Assembly (NCBI RefSeq): GCF_008014675.1
Contig: NZ_VOXD01000009.1
Span: 1-64,000 of the forward strand
Direction: 5' to 3'
DNA: 64,000 bases
Source: Neolewinella aurantiaca
GTDB taxonomy: Bacteria > Bacteroidota > Bacteroidia > Chitinophagales > Saprospiraceae
Below are positions 1 through 8,035 of this stretch, piece by piece. A program made the position numbers and the translations under genes. The notes beneath the pieces are model-generated. The model was not told the origin of the DNA and did no database searches. It worked only from the letters and a program-made list of their open reading frames with translations. Numbering within the stretch: position 1 is the first letter of the stretch; each line of letters starts with the position of its first letter.

Positions 1-201
1 CTCCAAGCGGTCCTCTGCGATATGCGCAGCAGCTTCGCCTTGAAGAGTAGCATTAACCATCGCCTGGAGCATCTCAGCGAATCCACCGCCACGCTCTAAA
101 ATCGGTTTGCCGGAGTAGAGGTGGCTCTGCATGCGCTTGAGTTGCTCCGAGTCGGTAAAAAGCTCTTCCAATGAGCGTGTCTTTTTGGTTTTCTTTGCCA
201 T
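1..201 (-). CDS. IS256-family (mutator type) transposase, N-terminal part, cut by window edge
   Basis: The first 67 codons of a gene that continues left of the window. The peptide starts MAKKTKKTRSLEELF and contains LYSGKPILERGGGF followed by MLQAMVNATLQGEAAAHI. This is the layout of the N-terminus of IS256/mutator DDE transposases, where a short basic lead is followed by a GKPLL-type segment and a helix ending in a GE.EAHL motif. The catalytic DDE residues lie outside the window, so activity cannot be judged. The start is the ATG at 199-201. Identification rests on N-terminal resemblance only. It sits just upstream of the tandem repeat array and points away from it. Confidence 0.7.
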   Translation of the reverse strand, partial: MAKKTKKTRSLEELFTDSEQLKRMQSHLYSGKPILERGGGFAEMLQAMVNATLQGEAAAHIAEDRLE

Positions 202-255
202 AATAATCGTATCTAACTGTAAAGTAATGTAGACACACTTAGATGAACAGTCTCT
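202..255. other. Probable outer end of the IS256-type element
   Basis: A short AT-rich leader between the transposase start and the first tandem repeat. Read on the minus strand it carries TAAGTGTGTCTACATTACTT, the kind of sequence found at IS256-family inverted ends. The other end is outside the window, so neither the inverted repeat nor a target duplication can be confirmed. Confidence 0.3.
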
Positions 256-866
256 GAGCAAGCGCAGCGCAGCGAACGGTACTTGCGGCAGCGACTCCAG
301 ACTCCCGACTCCCGACTCCTTAGTCAGGCGTCACTGTACTATACATGCTTGTGCAAGGTGAGCAAGCGTAGCGCAGCGAACGGTACTTGCGGCAGCGACT
401 CCCGACTCCCGACTCCCTGACTCCCGACTCCTTAGTCAGGCGTCACTGTACTATACATGCTTGTGCAAGGTGAGCAAGCGCAGCGCAGCGAACGGTGCTT
501 GCGGCAGCGACTCCTGACTCCCGACTCCATGACTCCCGACTCCTTAGACAGGCGTCACTGTACTATACATGCTTGTGCAAGGTGAGCAAGCGTAGCGCAG
601 CGAACGGTACTTGCGGCAGCGACTCCAGACTCCCGACTCCATGACTCCCGACTCCTTAGTCAGGCGTCACTGTGCTACACATGCTTGTGCAAGGTGAGCA
701 AGCGTAGCGCAGCGAACGGTGCTTACGGCAGCGACTCCCGACTCCATGACTCCCGACTCCTTAGACAGGCGTCACTGTGCTACACATGCTTGTGCAAGGT
801 GAGCAAGCGTAGCGCAGCGAACGGTGCTTGCGGCAGCGACTCCCGACTCCATGACTCCCGACTCCT
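256..866. repeat. Tandem array, six copies of a ~104-112 bp unit
   Basis: Copies begin with GAGCAAGCG at 256, 360, 472, 584, 696 and 801, giving spacings of 104, 112, 112, 112 and 105. Each unit holds AGCGCAGCGAACGGT, then GCTTGCGGCAGCGACTCC, then a run of GACTCCC sub-repeats, then a TTAGTCAGGCGTCACTGT block and ATGCTTGTGCAAGGT. The length differences come from the number of GACTCCC sub-repeats. The sixth copy is truncated where it meets the stop codon of the HMG-CoA lyase gene. GCAAGC and GCTTGC within a unit can pair, as can GCTTG and CAAGC across the unit junction. The open frame across it has no recognisable protein. Confidence 0.95.
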
Positions 867-1734
867 AATACGTGAATACTGCTTCCGAGGCGCGCATTGC
901 TTCGGAGAAAGCAGCCTCATCAACGCCGGTGGGCTCAAAGCCGAAGTGGGCAAAAAGATTCTCGGTTGGCATGTTGCCCGTCAGATCATCTTTTGCCATC
1001 GGGCAGCCTCCGAACCCGCGGATGGCCCCGTCATAGCGACGGCATCCGGCTTCTGCGGCGGCGGTTATTTTCTCCTCCCAGGTGGTTGGCGTGGTGTGCA
1101 GGTGCGCGCCGATGTCGAGGTTCGGATAGCGTGGGATCAGGCTGTTGAACAGGTAGCTGATACTCGCTGGGGCACTCACCCCGATGGTATCCGAAAGCTG
1201 GAAAATGGTGATGTCCAGCGCCGAAAGCTTGCTGACCCATTGTTCCACCACTTCCACATTCCAGGGATCTCCGTAAGGGTTCCCGAAGCCCATACTCAGG
1301 TAGAGCACCATTTCTTTGCCGGCAGCGACCGTCAGTTCCTGAATTTGCTTCACCCGCTCCAGGCTCTCCTCCAGGGTAGCGTTGGTGTTGCGCAGCTGAA
1401 ACGTTTCGCTCACACTGAACGGATAGCCGAGATACTGGATCTCGGGATGTTCCAGCGCGGCCACTGCGCCGCGGCGGTTAGCTACGATAGCCAGTAGTTT
1501 GGTATCGGTAGCGCTCAGGTCAAGCATACCGAGTACTTCGGCCGTGTCCCTCATTTGAGGAATAGCTTTCGGTGATACGAAACTGCCAAAGTCGAGGGTA
1601 TCGAACCCACAGGCCAATAGCTTCTGGATGTAGGCAGCTTTTTCGGCGGTGGGGATAAAAACCTTGCGCCCCTGCATGGCATCGCGGGGGCATTCGATGA
1701 TCTTGATTGAATTCGTGGTGGTGGACACGGGCAA
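865..1734 (-). CDS. Hydroxymethylglutaryl-CoA lyase
   Basis: Cleaves (S)-HMG-CoA to acetoacetate and acetyl-CoA, the last step of leucine breakdown, in the cytoplasm. The 289-residue protein has the family length and a single DRE-TIM-like barrel. IIECPRDAMQG near residues 12-22 carries the substrate and metal-binding region. The diagnostic signature AIRGFGGCPMAKD holds the catalytic cysteine near residue 244. The metal-binding HLHTTPTTW lies before it. The start MPVSTTTNSIKIIECPRD is chosen because no better ATG precedes the conserved core. The stop codon abuts the tandem array. No other leucine-catabolic gene is next to it here. Confidence 0.93.
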   Translation of the reverse strand: MPVSTTTNSIKIIECPRDAMQGRKVFIPTAEKAAYIQKLLACGFDTLDFGSFVSPKAIPQMRDTAEVLGMLDLSATDTKLLAIVANRRGAVAALEHPEIQYLGYPFSVSETFQLRNTNATLEESLERVKQIQELTVAAGKEMVLYLSMGFGNPYGDPWNVEVVEQWVSKLSALDITIFQLSDTIGVSAPASISYLFNSLIPRYPNLDIGAHLHTTPTTWEEKITAAAEAGCRRYDGAIRGFGGCPMAKDDLTGNMPTENLFAHFGFEPTGVDEAAFSEAMRASEAVFTY

Positions 1735-1841
1735 TGTGGTTAGGAGAATAAAAAATCGTGGTGGTGGGCACTGACGGCATGTGCTAAAGCTACAACCGTG
1801 TAAAAAAATCGGTTATTCTCGCAACACCACAGCCGGCGACG

Positions 1842-1849
1842 TAGTTTTG
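1842..1849 (+). promoter_or_regulatory. Candidate -7 box TAGTTTTG
   Basis: Matches the Bacteroidota sigma-A consensus TAnnTTTG and lies about 28 bp before the ATG of the small membrane protein at 1877. That fits a short leader. No clear TTTG -33 box is seen at the usual distance. Confidence 0.4.
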
Positions 1850-1876
1850 CGATCAGAGAAATCAAACTTCTAAGCC

Positions 1877-2098
1877 ATGATCAAACACGCCACCACCATC
1901 ACCGTAATCGGGTTTATTCTCCTCATCACTGGCGTGATGACGCTTGTGCTCAATCTGGTAGGGGTCGACTTTATCCTTTTTGAATGGATCTACCGCTACA
2001 ACGTAGCCCTGTCGCTGGTCTTCCGCTTCATCCTTATCGTGACCGGATTCATTATGATCTATGTCGGGCAGACCGACTGGGACCGGGAAGAGGCATAA
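1877..2098 (+). CDS. Small two-helix membrane protein, unknown function
   Basis: A 73-residue protein made almost entirely of two hydrophobic segments, about residues 7-30 (ITVIGFILLITGVMTLVLNL) and 46-65, joined by a short loop FILFEWIYRYN and ending in an acidic tail. I do not recognise a family. Good codon use, a plausible promoter box just upstream and a hairpin just downstream support it as a real gene. It is likely an inner-membrane protein. Confidence 0.65.
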   Translation: MIKHATTITVIGFILLITGVMTLVLNLVGVDFILFEWIYRYNVALSLVFRFILIVTGFIMIYVGQTDWDREEA

Positions 2099-2106
2099 CC
2101 AGTCAA

Positions 2107-2152
2107 AGAAGAACTGTCGCACGGGCCTGCGCCCGTACGACAGTTGTACTTC
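2107..2152. terminator. Hairpin between convergent genes
   Basis: AACTGTCG-ACGGGC pairs with GCCCGT-CGACAGTT around a CTGC loop, with one bulged mismatch. Outer AGAAG/CTTCT can extend the stem. It lies between the small membrane protein (plus) and ilvE (minus) and may serve both. There is no clear T-run. Confidence 0.6.
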
Positions 2153-2162
2153 TCTTGTTTGG

Positions 2163-3224
2163 CTACAGCTTAACGATCCAGCCGAACTTATCTTCCACCC
2201 GGCCGGTGCGGAGGCCGTCGATGTATTTTTTCAGCATCGGGCCAACTTTACGTTCTGCTACGTCGGGCAGTACCATCAGCTTATCCTTGTATTGCAACTC
2301 AGCAACGTGGCTGACTACAGCCGCTGTTCCCGCGCCAAACATTTCTTCCAGTTTGCCGGCGTCGTATGCTTCGACGATTTCGTCGATGAGAATTTTCCGT
2401 TCGGTCACCTTGTAGCCCTGATCGCGCAGGATGGTGATGAAATTTTTGCGGGTAATTCCCTTCAGAATAGCGCCGTCAGTTGCGGGTGTGATCACTTCCC
2501 CATCGATGACGAAGAAGATGTTCATGGTTCCTACCTCCTGGATTTCGGTCATATCGGGGCCTCCCATCCATACTACCTGGTCAAAACCTTTCTGGTTGGC
2601 TTCGAATGCAGGGCGCAGGCTGGCGGCGTAGTTGCCGGCGGCTTTAGCTTCGCCCGTTCCGCCGGGGACCGCTCGGACGTAGTTCTGCTCCACCACCAGG
2701 CGTACCGGCTTAGCGTAGTACGGGCCTACGGGAGCGGTGAAGATGCAGAAGCGGTAGCTCTCACTCGGGCGAACGCCGATGAACTCATCGGTAGAGAACA
2801 TGTAAGGGCGCAGGTAGAGTGCGCTGCCTTCGGCTGGCGGAATCCAGTCGCGGTCCAGAGAGACCAACTGGCTTACGGCTTCTACGAAGCGGTCTTCGGG
2901 GAATTCGGCCATCATCAGACGGCGGGCGCTGGCGTTGAGGCGTTTTGCGTGCTCAATCGGGCTGAGCAAGGCTGGTGTTCCGTCTTCCAGCTTACTGGCT
3001 TTCATCCCCTCGAAGATGGCCTGACCGTAGTGGAGAACCATGCTGGCGGGGTGAATGGTAAAGTGACCAAAGGGGATGATTTCACCATCGGACCATTTCC
3101 CGTCTTTGTAGTCGGAAACAAACATGTGATCAGAGAAAATTTTCCCGAAGGGGAGGTTGTCCCAGTCAACGTCTTTTACGCGACTCTGTTGTACTTTTTC
3201 GGTACGGAATGTGCTATCGACCAT
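2163..3224 (-). CDS. ilvE: Branched-chain amino acid aminotransferase
   Basis: A PLP-dependent fold-type IV transaminase that transfers amino groups between Leu/Ile/Val and 2-oxoglutarate, in the cytoplasm. The 353-residue protein is of the longer mitochondrial/BCAT-II type. Supporting segments are the PLP-lysine region GEAKAAGNYAASL, the downstream EVGTMNIFFV loop, YLRPYMF, and a cofactor-phosphate region near GITRKNFI. The start MVDSTFRTEKVQQS fits the family. It is transcribed alone, toward the small membrane protein, with the hairpin at 2107-2152 between them. Confidence 0.95.
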   Translation of the reverse strand: MVDSTFRTEKVQQSRVKDVDWDNLPFGKIFSDHMFVSDYKDGKWSDGEIIPFGHFTIHPASMVLHYGQAIFEGMKASKLEDGTPALLSPIEHAKRLNASARRLMMAEFPEDRFVEAVSQLVSLDRDWIPPAEGSALYLRPYMFSTDEFIGVRPSESYRFCIFTAPVGPYYAKPVRLVVEQNYVRAVPGGTGEAKAAGNYAASLRPAFEANQKGFDQVVWMGGPDMTEIQEVGTMNIFFVIDGEVITPATDGAILKGITRKNFITILRDQGYKVTERKILIDEIVEAYDAGKLEEMFGAGTAAVVSHVAELQYKDKLMVLPDVAERKVGPMLKKYIDGLRTGRVEDKFGWIVKL

Positions 3225-3359
3225 GAGGTTCTCAATTTATGGTTAGGGGTAAAATAAAAGGCATCAGCGGTGGTGAAAATACGCTTTATGAATTGGTTAG
3301 ATTCAAATGCCCCTGAAATCAGGTTCGGATGTACGGCATTCAGCGCACAAAAATCCGGG

Positions 3360-3377
3360 GGCGCGGCCGCAGGTGCA
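3360..3377 (-). repeat. Dispersed TGCACCTGCG repeat, copy 1
   Basis: On the minus strand: TGCACCTGCGGCCGCGCC, intergenic. It forms an inverted pair with copy 2, 179 bp end to end. Confidence 0.9.
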
Positions 3378-3520
3378 ATGAAAAGCTAACGTATGGCAAA
3401 GTTGGGAATTTTTACAGATTAGTGCCGAATTTAATTTCGGCCTCCTCCGGCGGGGATCGCCTTACTCCGATTATGCACGACCGGGTTGAGCCGTTGCAAC
3501 TCTCCCTGAGACTCCTCCCC

Positions 3521-3538
3521 TGCACCTGCGACCGCGCC
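3521..3538 (+). repeat. Dispersed TGCACCTGCG repeat, copy 2
   Basis: TGCACCTGCGACCGCGCC followed by CGAAAAC, a 3' flank shared by several intergenic copies. Confidence 0.9.
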
Positions 3539-3585
3539 CGAAAACAGTTTGTTCCCGGCGGAATTACAGCAGCGGGTCGCTGCCA

Positions 3586-5361
3586 CTAAAATTCGTACCG
3601 CTGCCGCGCTACGTTCCACCTCACGCCCAGGTTGATGATGGTTGTTTCCTGATCATTGGCGGCAGCATCAGAATCTTTGCTCCGCGAGAAGTATTCCGCT
3701 TCGAGCCACAGATTGGGTTTAAGCTCGTAACCCGCCGTCAGAGAGATCAGGGTGTTGTCGTACCCGATTCCCTGCCCGATTTCGTTGCCGAAGTCCATCT
3801 CGCGTAAACCGTTGGGGCGGTTCAGGTTTTCGCCCACTACGAGGTCGTCGGTTCCTTCCCCCTGCGTAATCAGATACAGACGCCCTCTAAGGTGCAGCCG
3901 GGGAAGCGGACGGTACTCGATTGCCAGTAGATTTTCCTTGAAGTTCGCCCCCAAAGGGTGCGCCAGCGGCATCGCAAAGTGGGTGTAATTGCCCAGGCCA
4001 CGGTGGGTATAGGTGTAAGGGCGTACGTAGTTGCGCTCCACGGTGATGTCTAATTGATCGAGCCCGAATGCGTCTGCGTAGCGCGCACCGAGTTGATACC
4101 CGAATTTGTTGGCCCACCAACCCCGCTGCTCACTGAAGAGCTCGTCGAACTTGAACTCATCAATAATCAGCTGACCGTAGAGCTCTACCCGAAACGGCGT
4201 GCGGTACCGCCCGGTCAGGCCAACGATGGCGTTATCCGGGCTCCCGACGCTCTGCTCGATGGTGCGGTAAAGAATGATGGGATTGAGGTAAGCGAGGTCG
4301 AAGCCATCTTCGCGGCTCATCACGACCGATTCAAACAGACCGAAAGTAAACCGCCGGCCAAGGTTGATGCTCAGGTAGTGCGAAGCCATGTATTTTTTGG
4401 TCAGGGGTTGCCCCGATGCGGTCGCTCGTGCCGGACCAGAAGTAAGCTCAGCAAAGATGTTGCGGTAATGAAATTTCCAGATACGCCAGTTCAGTTCGAG
4501 ATAAGGATAGTTGTTGCTGAAATCGGACAAAAGCAACGAGCGTTCTCCGTCTCCGATGAAGTGCCGGCCGTAGCCCAGCCGGGCGCCTACGTGCTTCGTG
4601 ATGTCCGCCGAGAGATAGCCCTGCCCGTTGAGGTAATCCGTTCCACTTTCTACGTTGGCGATGTCGAGTGAGTATCTTTTATTGAAACCGGCTCCGGGCA
4701 CCGCATCAAAACGGTTACGAAAATCACGTACGAAATTGGGCAACCCCGCCTGGGTTTCCAAAATCTCGAAGTTGAGGAAAATACGATCGTCCAGGCCTGC
4801 CCTCAATTTCACCCCCCGACGATTGAAGAAGTAATCTTCGGTGTCGTCCTGTTGCTTTCCGTAACGGAAATCGAGCACGGGATTAAAGCGGAGGTAAAAG
4901 TCGGGCCGGTTCACTTCAAACATGTGTGCCGGCGTGGGGTAGAACACGTTGAGAATCTGATCCTGCGCCCGGTACAGCGGGCTTTCGACCGACTTCAGGG
5001 CGAAGTCATCACCACTCCAGAACGATGCCTGGTCCGGGTCCTCAGTGGCGGCGTACGGTTCGAGTGCCAGCCATTCGTTGTTATCGTCGTAAAACCGCTG
5101 CAGGCGGTAGTTGTCGGTTTTACTGAACTGGTCGCCGTAGATTTTCTGGTAGGTTTTGGCCAACCGGACAAGGCCTCCCCTGCTGGTGGGCCGCAGGCCC
5201 AGATCGGTTGCAGGCTGCTCAAAACCATCGTACCCGTAGCGGAGGCTAAGCCGACGAATCAGGTCATAAGTTTCGGTGTCCTCTACCGGCAACGGGCTGC
5301 CCTGAGCAACTAGAAAAGAACAACAAGCAAATAGAAAACAGGAAAAAAATACAATGCGCAT
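3586..5361 (-). CDS. Wzi/RemB-like outer-membrane beta-barrel
   Basis: A 591-residue secreted protein. From the ATG at 5361 it begins MRIVFFSCFLFACCSFLVAQ, a clean signal peptide, so I reject the longer frame up to 5472. The body contains many alternating aromatic beta-strands, with an early FYLRFNPVLDFRYG strand and a central GYGRHFIGDGERSLLLSDF block. That block is typical of the capsule-assembly Wzi family and of RemB, a Flavobacterium gliding-associated protein of similar layout. It ends in a beta-strand with aromatic terminus (RQRYEF). The likely place is the outer membrane, with a role at the cell surface. The exact role, polysaccharide attachment or motility, cannot be told from sequence. 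Confidence 0.75.
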   Translation of the reverse strand: MRIVFFSCFLFACCSFLVAQGSPLPVEDTETYDLIRRLSLRYGYDGFEQPATDLGLRPTSRGGLVRLAKTYQKIYGDQFSKTDNYRLQRFYDDNNEWLALEPYAATEDPDQASFWSGDDFALKSVESPLYRAQDQILNVFYPTPAHMFEVNRPDFYLRFNPVLDFRYGKQQDDTEDYFFNRRGVKLRAGLDDRIFLNFEILETQAGLPNFVRDFRNRFDAVPGAGFNKRYSLDIANVESGTDYLNGQGYLSADITKHVGARLGYGRHFIGDGERSLLLSDFSNNYPYLELNWRIWKFHYRNIFAELTSGPARATASGQPLTKKYMASHYLSINLGRRFTFGLFESVVMSREDGFDLAYLNPIILYRTIEQSVGSPDNAIVGLTGRYRTPFRVELYGQLIIDEFKFDELFSEQRGWWANKFGYQLGARYADAFGLDQLDITVERNYVRPYTYTHRGLGNYTHFAMPLAHPLGANFKENLLAIEYRPLPRLHLRGRLYLITQGEGTDDLVVGENLNRPNGLREMDFGNEIGQGIGYDNTLISLTAGYELKPNLWLEAEYFSRSKDSDAAANDQETTIINLGVRWNVARQRYEF

Positions 5362-5555
5362 TATCATGGGCGAAAGGTACGGGCTTTGAGGCTGATTTTT
5401 TGTGTAAGCCGCAAACTCACCACCCGGCGGGAGTAACCCGAAAGCCGTTGACTTATTACCGGCTCCGGGCAAAGCCCCGCAGCGGCGATGAAATAACTTG
5501 GCACCAAAAAGAGTTTTTCAGGTCCCCACTTTTTCTCCAAGATTGAATCCTGACA

Positions 5556-6272
5556 ATGTCGAATATTTTTTCTCTTCACCTCATGGTCCTGGTTTTGCTT
5601 TTCACCTCAGTCGCGCTCAGCGCACAGACGTATGAGCGTTCCTTCGGGCTCGAAATTGCTCCGCACAGCGGAGGTAACCGCATCACGTCCAGCGGCGGAA
5701 CCCTGATTACAGCATTGGAAGTGCAGGACAGCATCGAGAGTGGTCTCGGAGGCTACGGCATCGGGTTGCTGTACGAGAGCCGGGCCGACAAGGTGGGGTT
5801 CACTACCGGGATTCGGTACCTCCGTACTGGTTACGAAGTAGTTGAAAACGATTTGGACGGACCTACCGTTGGGCTGGACACCAGAGATGAAGTTACCGCT
5901 CAGTACCTGGAGCTGCCGTTCGAATTTAATTTCCACCAGGACATGTCTGAAAAAAGCAGCGTTCACTTTATGCTGGGAGTAGCCGCCAACCTGCACCTGA
6001 GCACTAAAACCGAACGCTCCACCCGGCTCGACGGCGTGGAGCAGGGTACGACAGAACTTCCCGACGATCCTGAACGTGAATTTCGTCCGGTGGTGGCTTC
6101 CCTCAATACCGGTTTGGGATACGACCGTAAACTGGGCGAGAACTGGGCCATTCGGGTACAGCCGTACTTTCGGTTCTTTCTTCAGGGCAACCTTAAGACC
6201 AACTTCGACCAGCTCAATCGTAATTATTACCAAACCGGCGTGCGGGTGGCGATCCGCAGGGTCTTTTTATAA
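5556..6272 (+). CDS. Outer-membrane beta-barrel protein (PorT-like fold)
   Basis: 238 residues with an N-terminal signal peptide ending near LSAQTYERSF. The mature part is rich in amphipathic strands (FTTGIRYLRTGYEV, YLELPFEFNFH, VRVAIRRVFL) and ends in an aromatic strand, as in the small eight-strand barrels common in Bacteroidota. The YLELPF motif is widespread in that superfamily. It is divergent from the Wzi-like gene, with starts 194 bp apart. No specific function can be assigned. Confidence 0.75.
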   Translation: MSNIFSLHLMVLVLLFTSVALSAQTYERSFGLEIAPHSGGNRITSSGGTLITALEVQDSIESGLGGYGIGLLYESRADKVGFTTGIRYLRTGYEVVENDLDGPTVGLDTRDEVTAQYLELPFEFNFHQDMSEKSSVHFMLGVAANLHLSTKTERSTRLDGVEQGTTELPDDPEREFRPVVASLNTGLGYDRKLGENWAIRVQPYFRFFLQGNLKTNFDQLNRNYYQTGVRVAIRRVFL

Positions 6273-6369
6273 GATGGCGGATACCACCGCAAACCGGATT
6301 TGAGCCGAAGTGATAGAAAAGAGCGAAAAAACACAATGCTACGTCAGCGCGTACCGGCTGTTTTGATTT

Positions 6370-6915
6370 CTAGATCAGATCGTCGTCATCCTCTTCCACT
6401 TTGCGGGGCTTACGCCCTGGCTTCTTGCGCTTCTTCTCCACTTTGCGTGGGGGTGGTGGCGGCTTTTTGATCTTCGAGATGATCTTGTTGGGCCCTTCGC
6501 GGCGTTCAATCGCACGACGGGCGATGTCCTGCGCAGTAATATCCAATTGGCCACTTGCTTCCAGTCGCATGCCCTCAAGGGACTTGATCGTGGTGGGGAC
6601 AGCATCCAGACGCTGCTTATCGATCAGGTTCCCCGTCACGCTACAAACGCCGTAGACTTTATTCTTGATCCGGAGCATTGCGTTTTGCAGGTCCTGGATG
6701 TGATCCCGCTTACGCAGAACCTGTTCTTTAAGCAATTCCAGGCGGCTCACTGAGCTACTGTCTTCGCCCATATCGGCGCCGAAGCCTTCCGACATGGTAT
6801 CGTTGAGTTCCGTAACCTGATCGCGGAGCATTTGAAGCTCCGTCTTAGCAAGCTGGTAGTCTGATTTGATGCGCTCTGCAAATTGTGCGAGCTCTTTTTC
6901 ACTATATCTTTCCAT
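6370..6915 (-). CDS. DksA/TraR-like protein with charged C-terminal tail
   Basis: Residues 1-125 match the short DksA-like proteins of Bacteroidota: MERYSEKELAQFAERI, a long coiled-coil helix pair, then RIKNKVYGVCSVTGNLI and RLDAVPTT. Classical DksA has four zinc cysteines, whereas this protein keeps only one (YGVC), as usual for its Bacteroidota relatives. Residues about 145-181 are an added low-complexity tail of PPPPPRKVEKKRKK, GRKPRK and an acidic EEDDDDL end, which could bind nucleic acid. It may modulate RNA polymerase. The function is inferred from the fold family only. Confidence 0.8.
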   Translation of the reverse strand: MERYSEKELAQFAERIKSDYQLAKTELQMLRDQVTELNDTMSEGFGADMGEDSSSVSRLELLKEQVLRKRDHIQDLQNAMLRIKNKVYGVCSVTGNLIDKQRLDAVPTTIKSLEGMRLEASGQLDITAQDIARRAIERREGPNKIISKIKKPPPPPRKVEKKRKKPGRKPRKVEEDDDDLI

Positions 6916-7390
6916 GGGTAGTTTGGTGTATCAGCCCGGTAAAGGTGCCAGGAACATTTTTGTTGTTCCGAACATCCAATGATACATAAATTATTCAGTT
7001 ATACAAAGTACGGGGTATTTAAGCCCTGCTGGTTTAAGACGAAGCACTTTTGAAATTGTAACAATTCCCCTTATTACGCGGACAATTAACGGCCCGAAAG
7101 GTCAAAGTGTTCTTCTGCCCCTTCCCCCCACCCTCCAAACGCATGACAACGGTAAAGTTTCAGGTAAGGAAAAGCTCCGAAGGTCAACACCAAATCGTAC
7201 TGTTTCTAAGAACACAACCCGGGTGCAAAACGTATCGGCAACCACAATCTTATTACCTCCGGGGTAATAAATAAGATGGTTCGACACCAAAAATCCTTCG
7301 TAGAGGGCCGCAAAAATAACCGAATTACGGACATTTGCAACCGGAGTTCCCGTATTTCCCGAATTACCTTACTAAGAAAATAGTAGATAG

Positions 7391-7408
7391 TACACCTTTT
7401 GTGGTGTA
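7391..7408. promoter_or_regulatory. Inverted repeat TACACC-N6-GGTGTA overlapping a -7 box
   Basis: A perfect 6-bp inverted repeat whose right arm shares its last two bases with the box TAATTTTG at 7407-7414. The position is right for an operator that blocks RNA polymerase. Confidence 0.4.
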
Positions 7409-7414
7409 ATTTTG
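7407..7414 (+). promoter_or_regulatory. Candidate -7 box TAATTTTG for the ferredoxin gene
   Basis: Exact match to TAnnTTTG. Transcription would start near 7421 and leave a leader of about 150 nt before the ferredoxin ATG at 7573. Confidence 0.45.
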
Positions 7415-7572
7415 CCCTCCAACAAGTCAACCAGGGTTAGCCCGTACAGGTTGTTAATTCAGTACCACCATGTTCAGGTACGGCCTCACGGCTCATTTTC
7501 ATTCAACCAAGGCATGGTTCATTGGTTTGAACTAAGGAACCAGAATAGCAAAGAATCAAAAGACCAAGATAA

Positions 7573-7920
7573 ATGGCAATTTTCATTACCGACGACTGTA
7601 TCAACTGCGGAGCCTGCGAACCCGAATGCCCTAACACCGCAATTTACGAAGGCGGCGTAGAGTGGAAAATGTCTGAAGGCACCACCATCTCCGAACCTTA
7701 CAAAATCGAAACCGGCGACGTCATTGAGCCGGACGCCGAGCAGGAGCCGGTCAGCGATGAGTTTTACTACATCGTGCCCGACAAATGCACCGAGTGCGTA
7801 GGTTTTCACGAAGAGCCACAGTGCGCTGCAGTTTGTCCCGTAGACTGTTGTGTTCCTGACCCCGAGCGCGAAGAAGAAGAAAGCGTACTCGCTGCCCGTC
7901 AGATCACACTGCACTCCTAA
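7573..7920 (+). CDS. 2[4Fe-4S] ferredoxin, Allochromatium type
   Basis: Cytoplasmic electron carrier of 115 residues. The first cluster motif is [12 protein letters not shown] near residues 11-22. The second is [18 protein letters not shown], with the long Cys2-Cys3 spacing that marks the Alvin/YfhL type, whose clusters have very low potentials. Compared with the ~80-residue proteobacterial forms it has about 30 extra acidic residues between the two motifs (around [17 protein letters not shown]), a layout seen in Bacteroidota relatives. It is a single gene followed by a strong terminator. The redox partner is not visible nearby. Confidence 0.92.
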   Translation: MAIFITDDCINCGACEPECPNTAIYEGGVEWKMSEGTTISEPYKIETGDVIEPDAEQEPVSDEFYYIVPDKCTECVGFHEEPQCAAVCPVDCCVPDPEREEEESVLAARQITLHS

Positions 7921-7952
7921 ACAGCAATCCTGATTTCAGGCAACTATAACTG

Positions 7953-8008
7953 ACCGCCGTACGGCGGAAAGCACAACTCTGCTTTCCCGCCTGCGGCGGT
8001 TTTTTTTA
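7953..8008 (+). terminator. Rho-independent terminator of the ferredoxin gene
   Basis: A long GC-rich stem, ACCGCCGTACGGCGGAAAGC pairing imperfectly with GCTTTCCCGCCTGCGGCGGT, is followed directly by eight Ts. It also separates the convergent phosphoesterase gene. Confidence 0.9.
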
Positions 8009-8035
8009 CGCCAGTGCCGCCTTTATAAAGCGACT

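Larger units (their letters stand above)
3225..3585. other. Gene-free gap of 361 bp with an inverted pair of dispersed repeats
   Basis: Lies between ilvE (transcribed away, leftward) and the end of the Wzi-like gene. It holds two copies of the TGCACCTGCG repeat facing each other (3360-3377 and 3521-3538) and a short palindrome CCTGAAATCAGG near 3312. ilvE upstream sequence has only a poor TAttTT box. No credible ORF is seen. Confidence 0.7.
6916..7572. other. Long AT-rich intergenic region (657 bp)
   Basis: Between the divergently oriented DksA-like and ferredoxin genes. It is more AT-rich than its surroundings. It contains a hairpin TTATTACC/GGTAATAA (7250-7257 with 7263-7270), a promoter-like box at 7407-7414 and an inverted repeat at 7391-7408. 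I see no tRNA-like fold and no credible coding frame. It could hide a small RNA, but nothing in the sequence proves one. Confidence 0.5.

Noticed and set aside
256-866. CRISPR array
   Set aside because: Units are repeated over their whole length; there are no unique spacers, no constant ~30 bp repeat and no cas genes.
1081-1120. A repeat copy in the HMG-CoA lyase gene (TGCAGGTGCGCGCC)
   Set aside because: The core order differs and the residues are the conserved HLHTTP metal-binding motif, so protein constraint explains it.
685-1497. 270-residue plus-strand reading frame over the tandem array and the HMG-CoA lyase gene
   Set aside because: The first part is translated repeat and the rest is antisense to a clear gene; no domain is seen.
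2061-3257. 398-residue plus-strand reading frame
   Set aside because: Antisense to ilvE; no family features.
6916-7572. tRNA or riboswitch in the long AT-rich gap
   Set aside because: No cloverleaf, no conserved riboswitch core; only small hairpins are visible.
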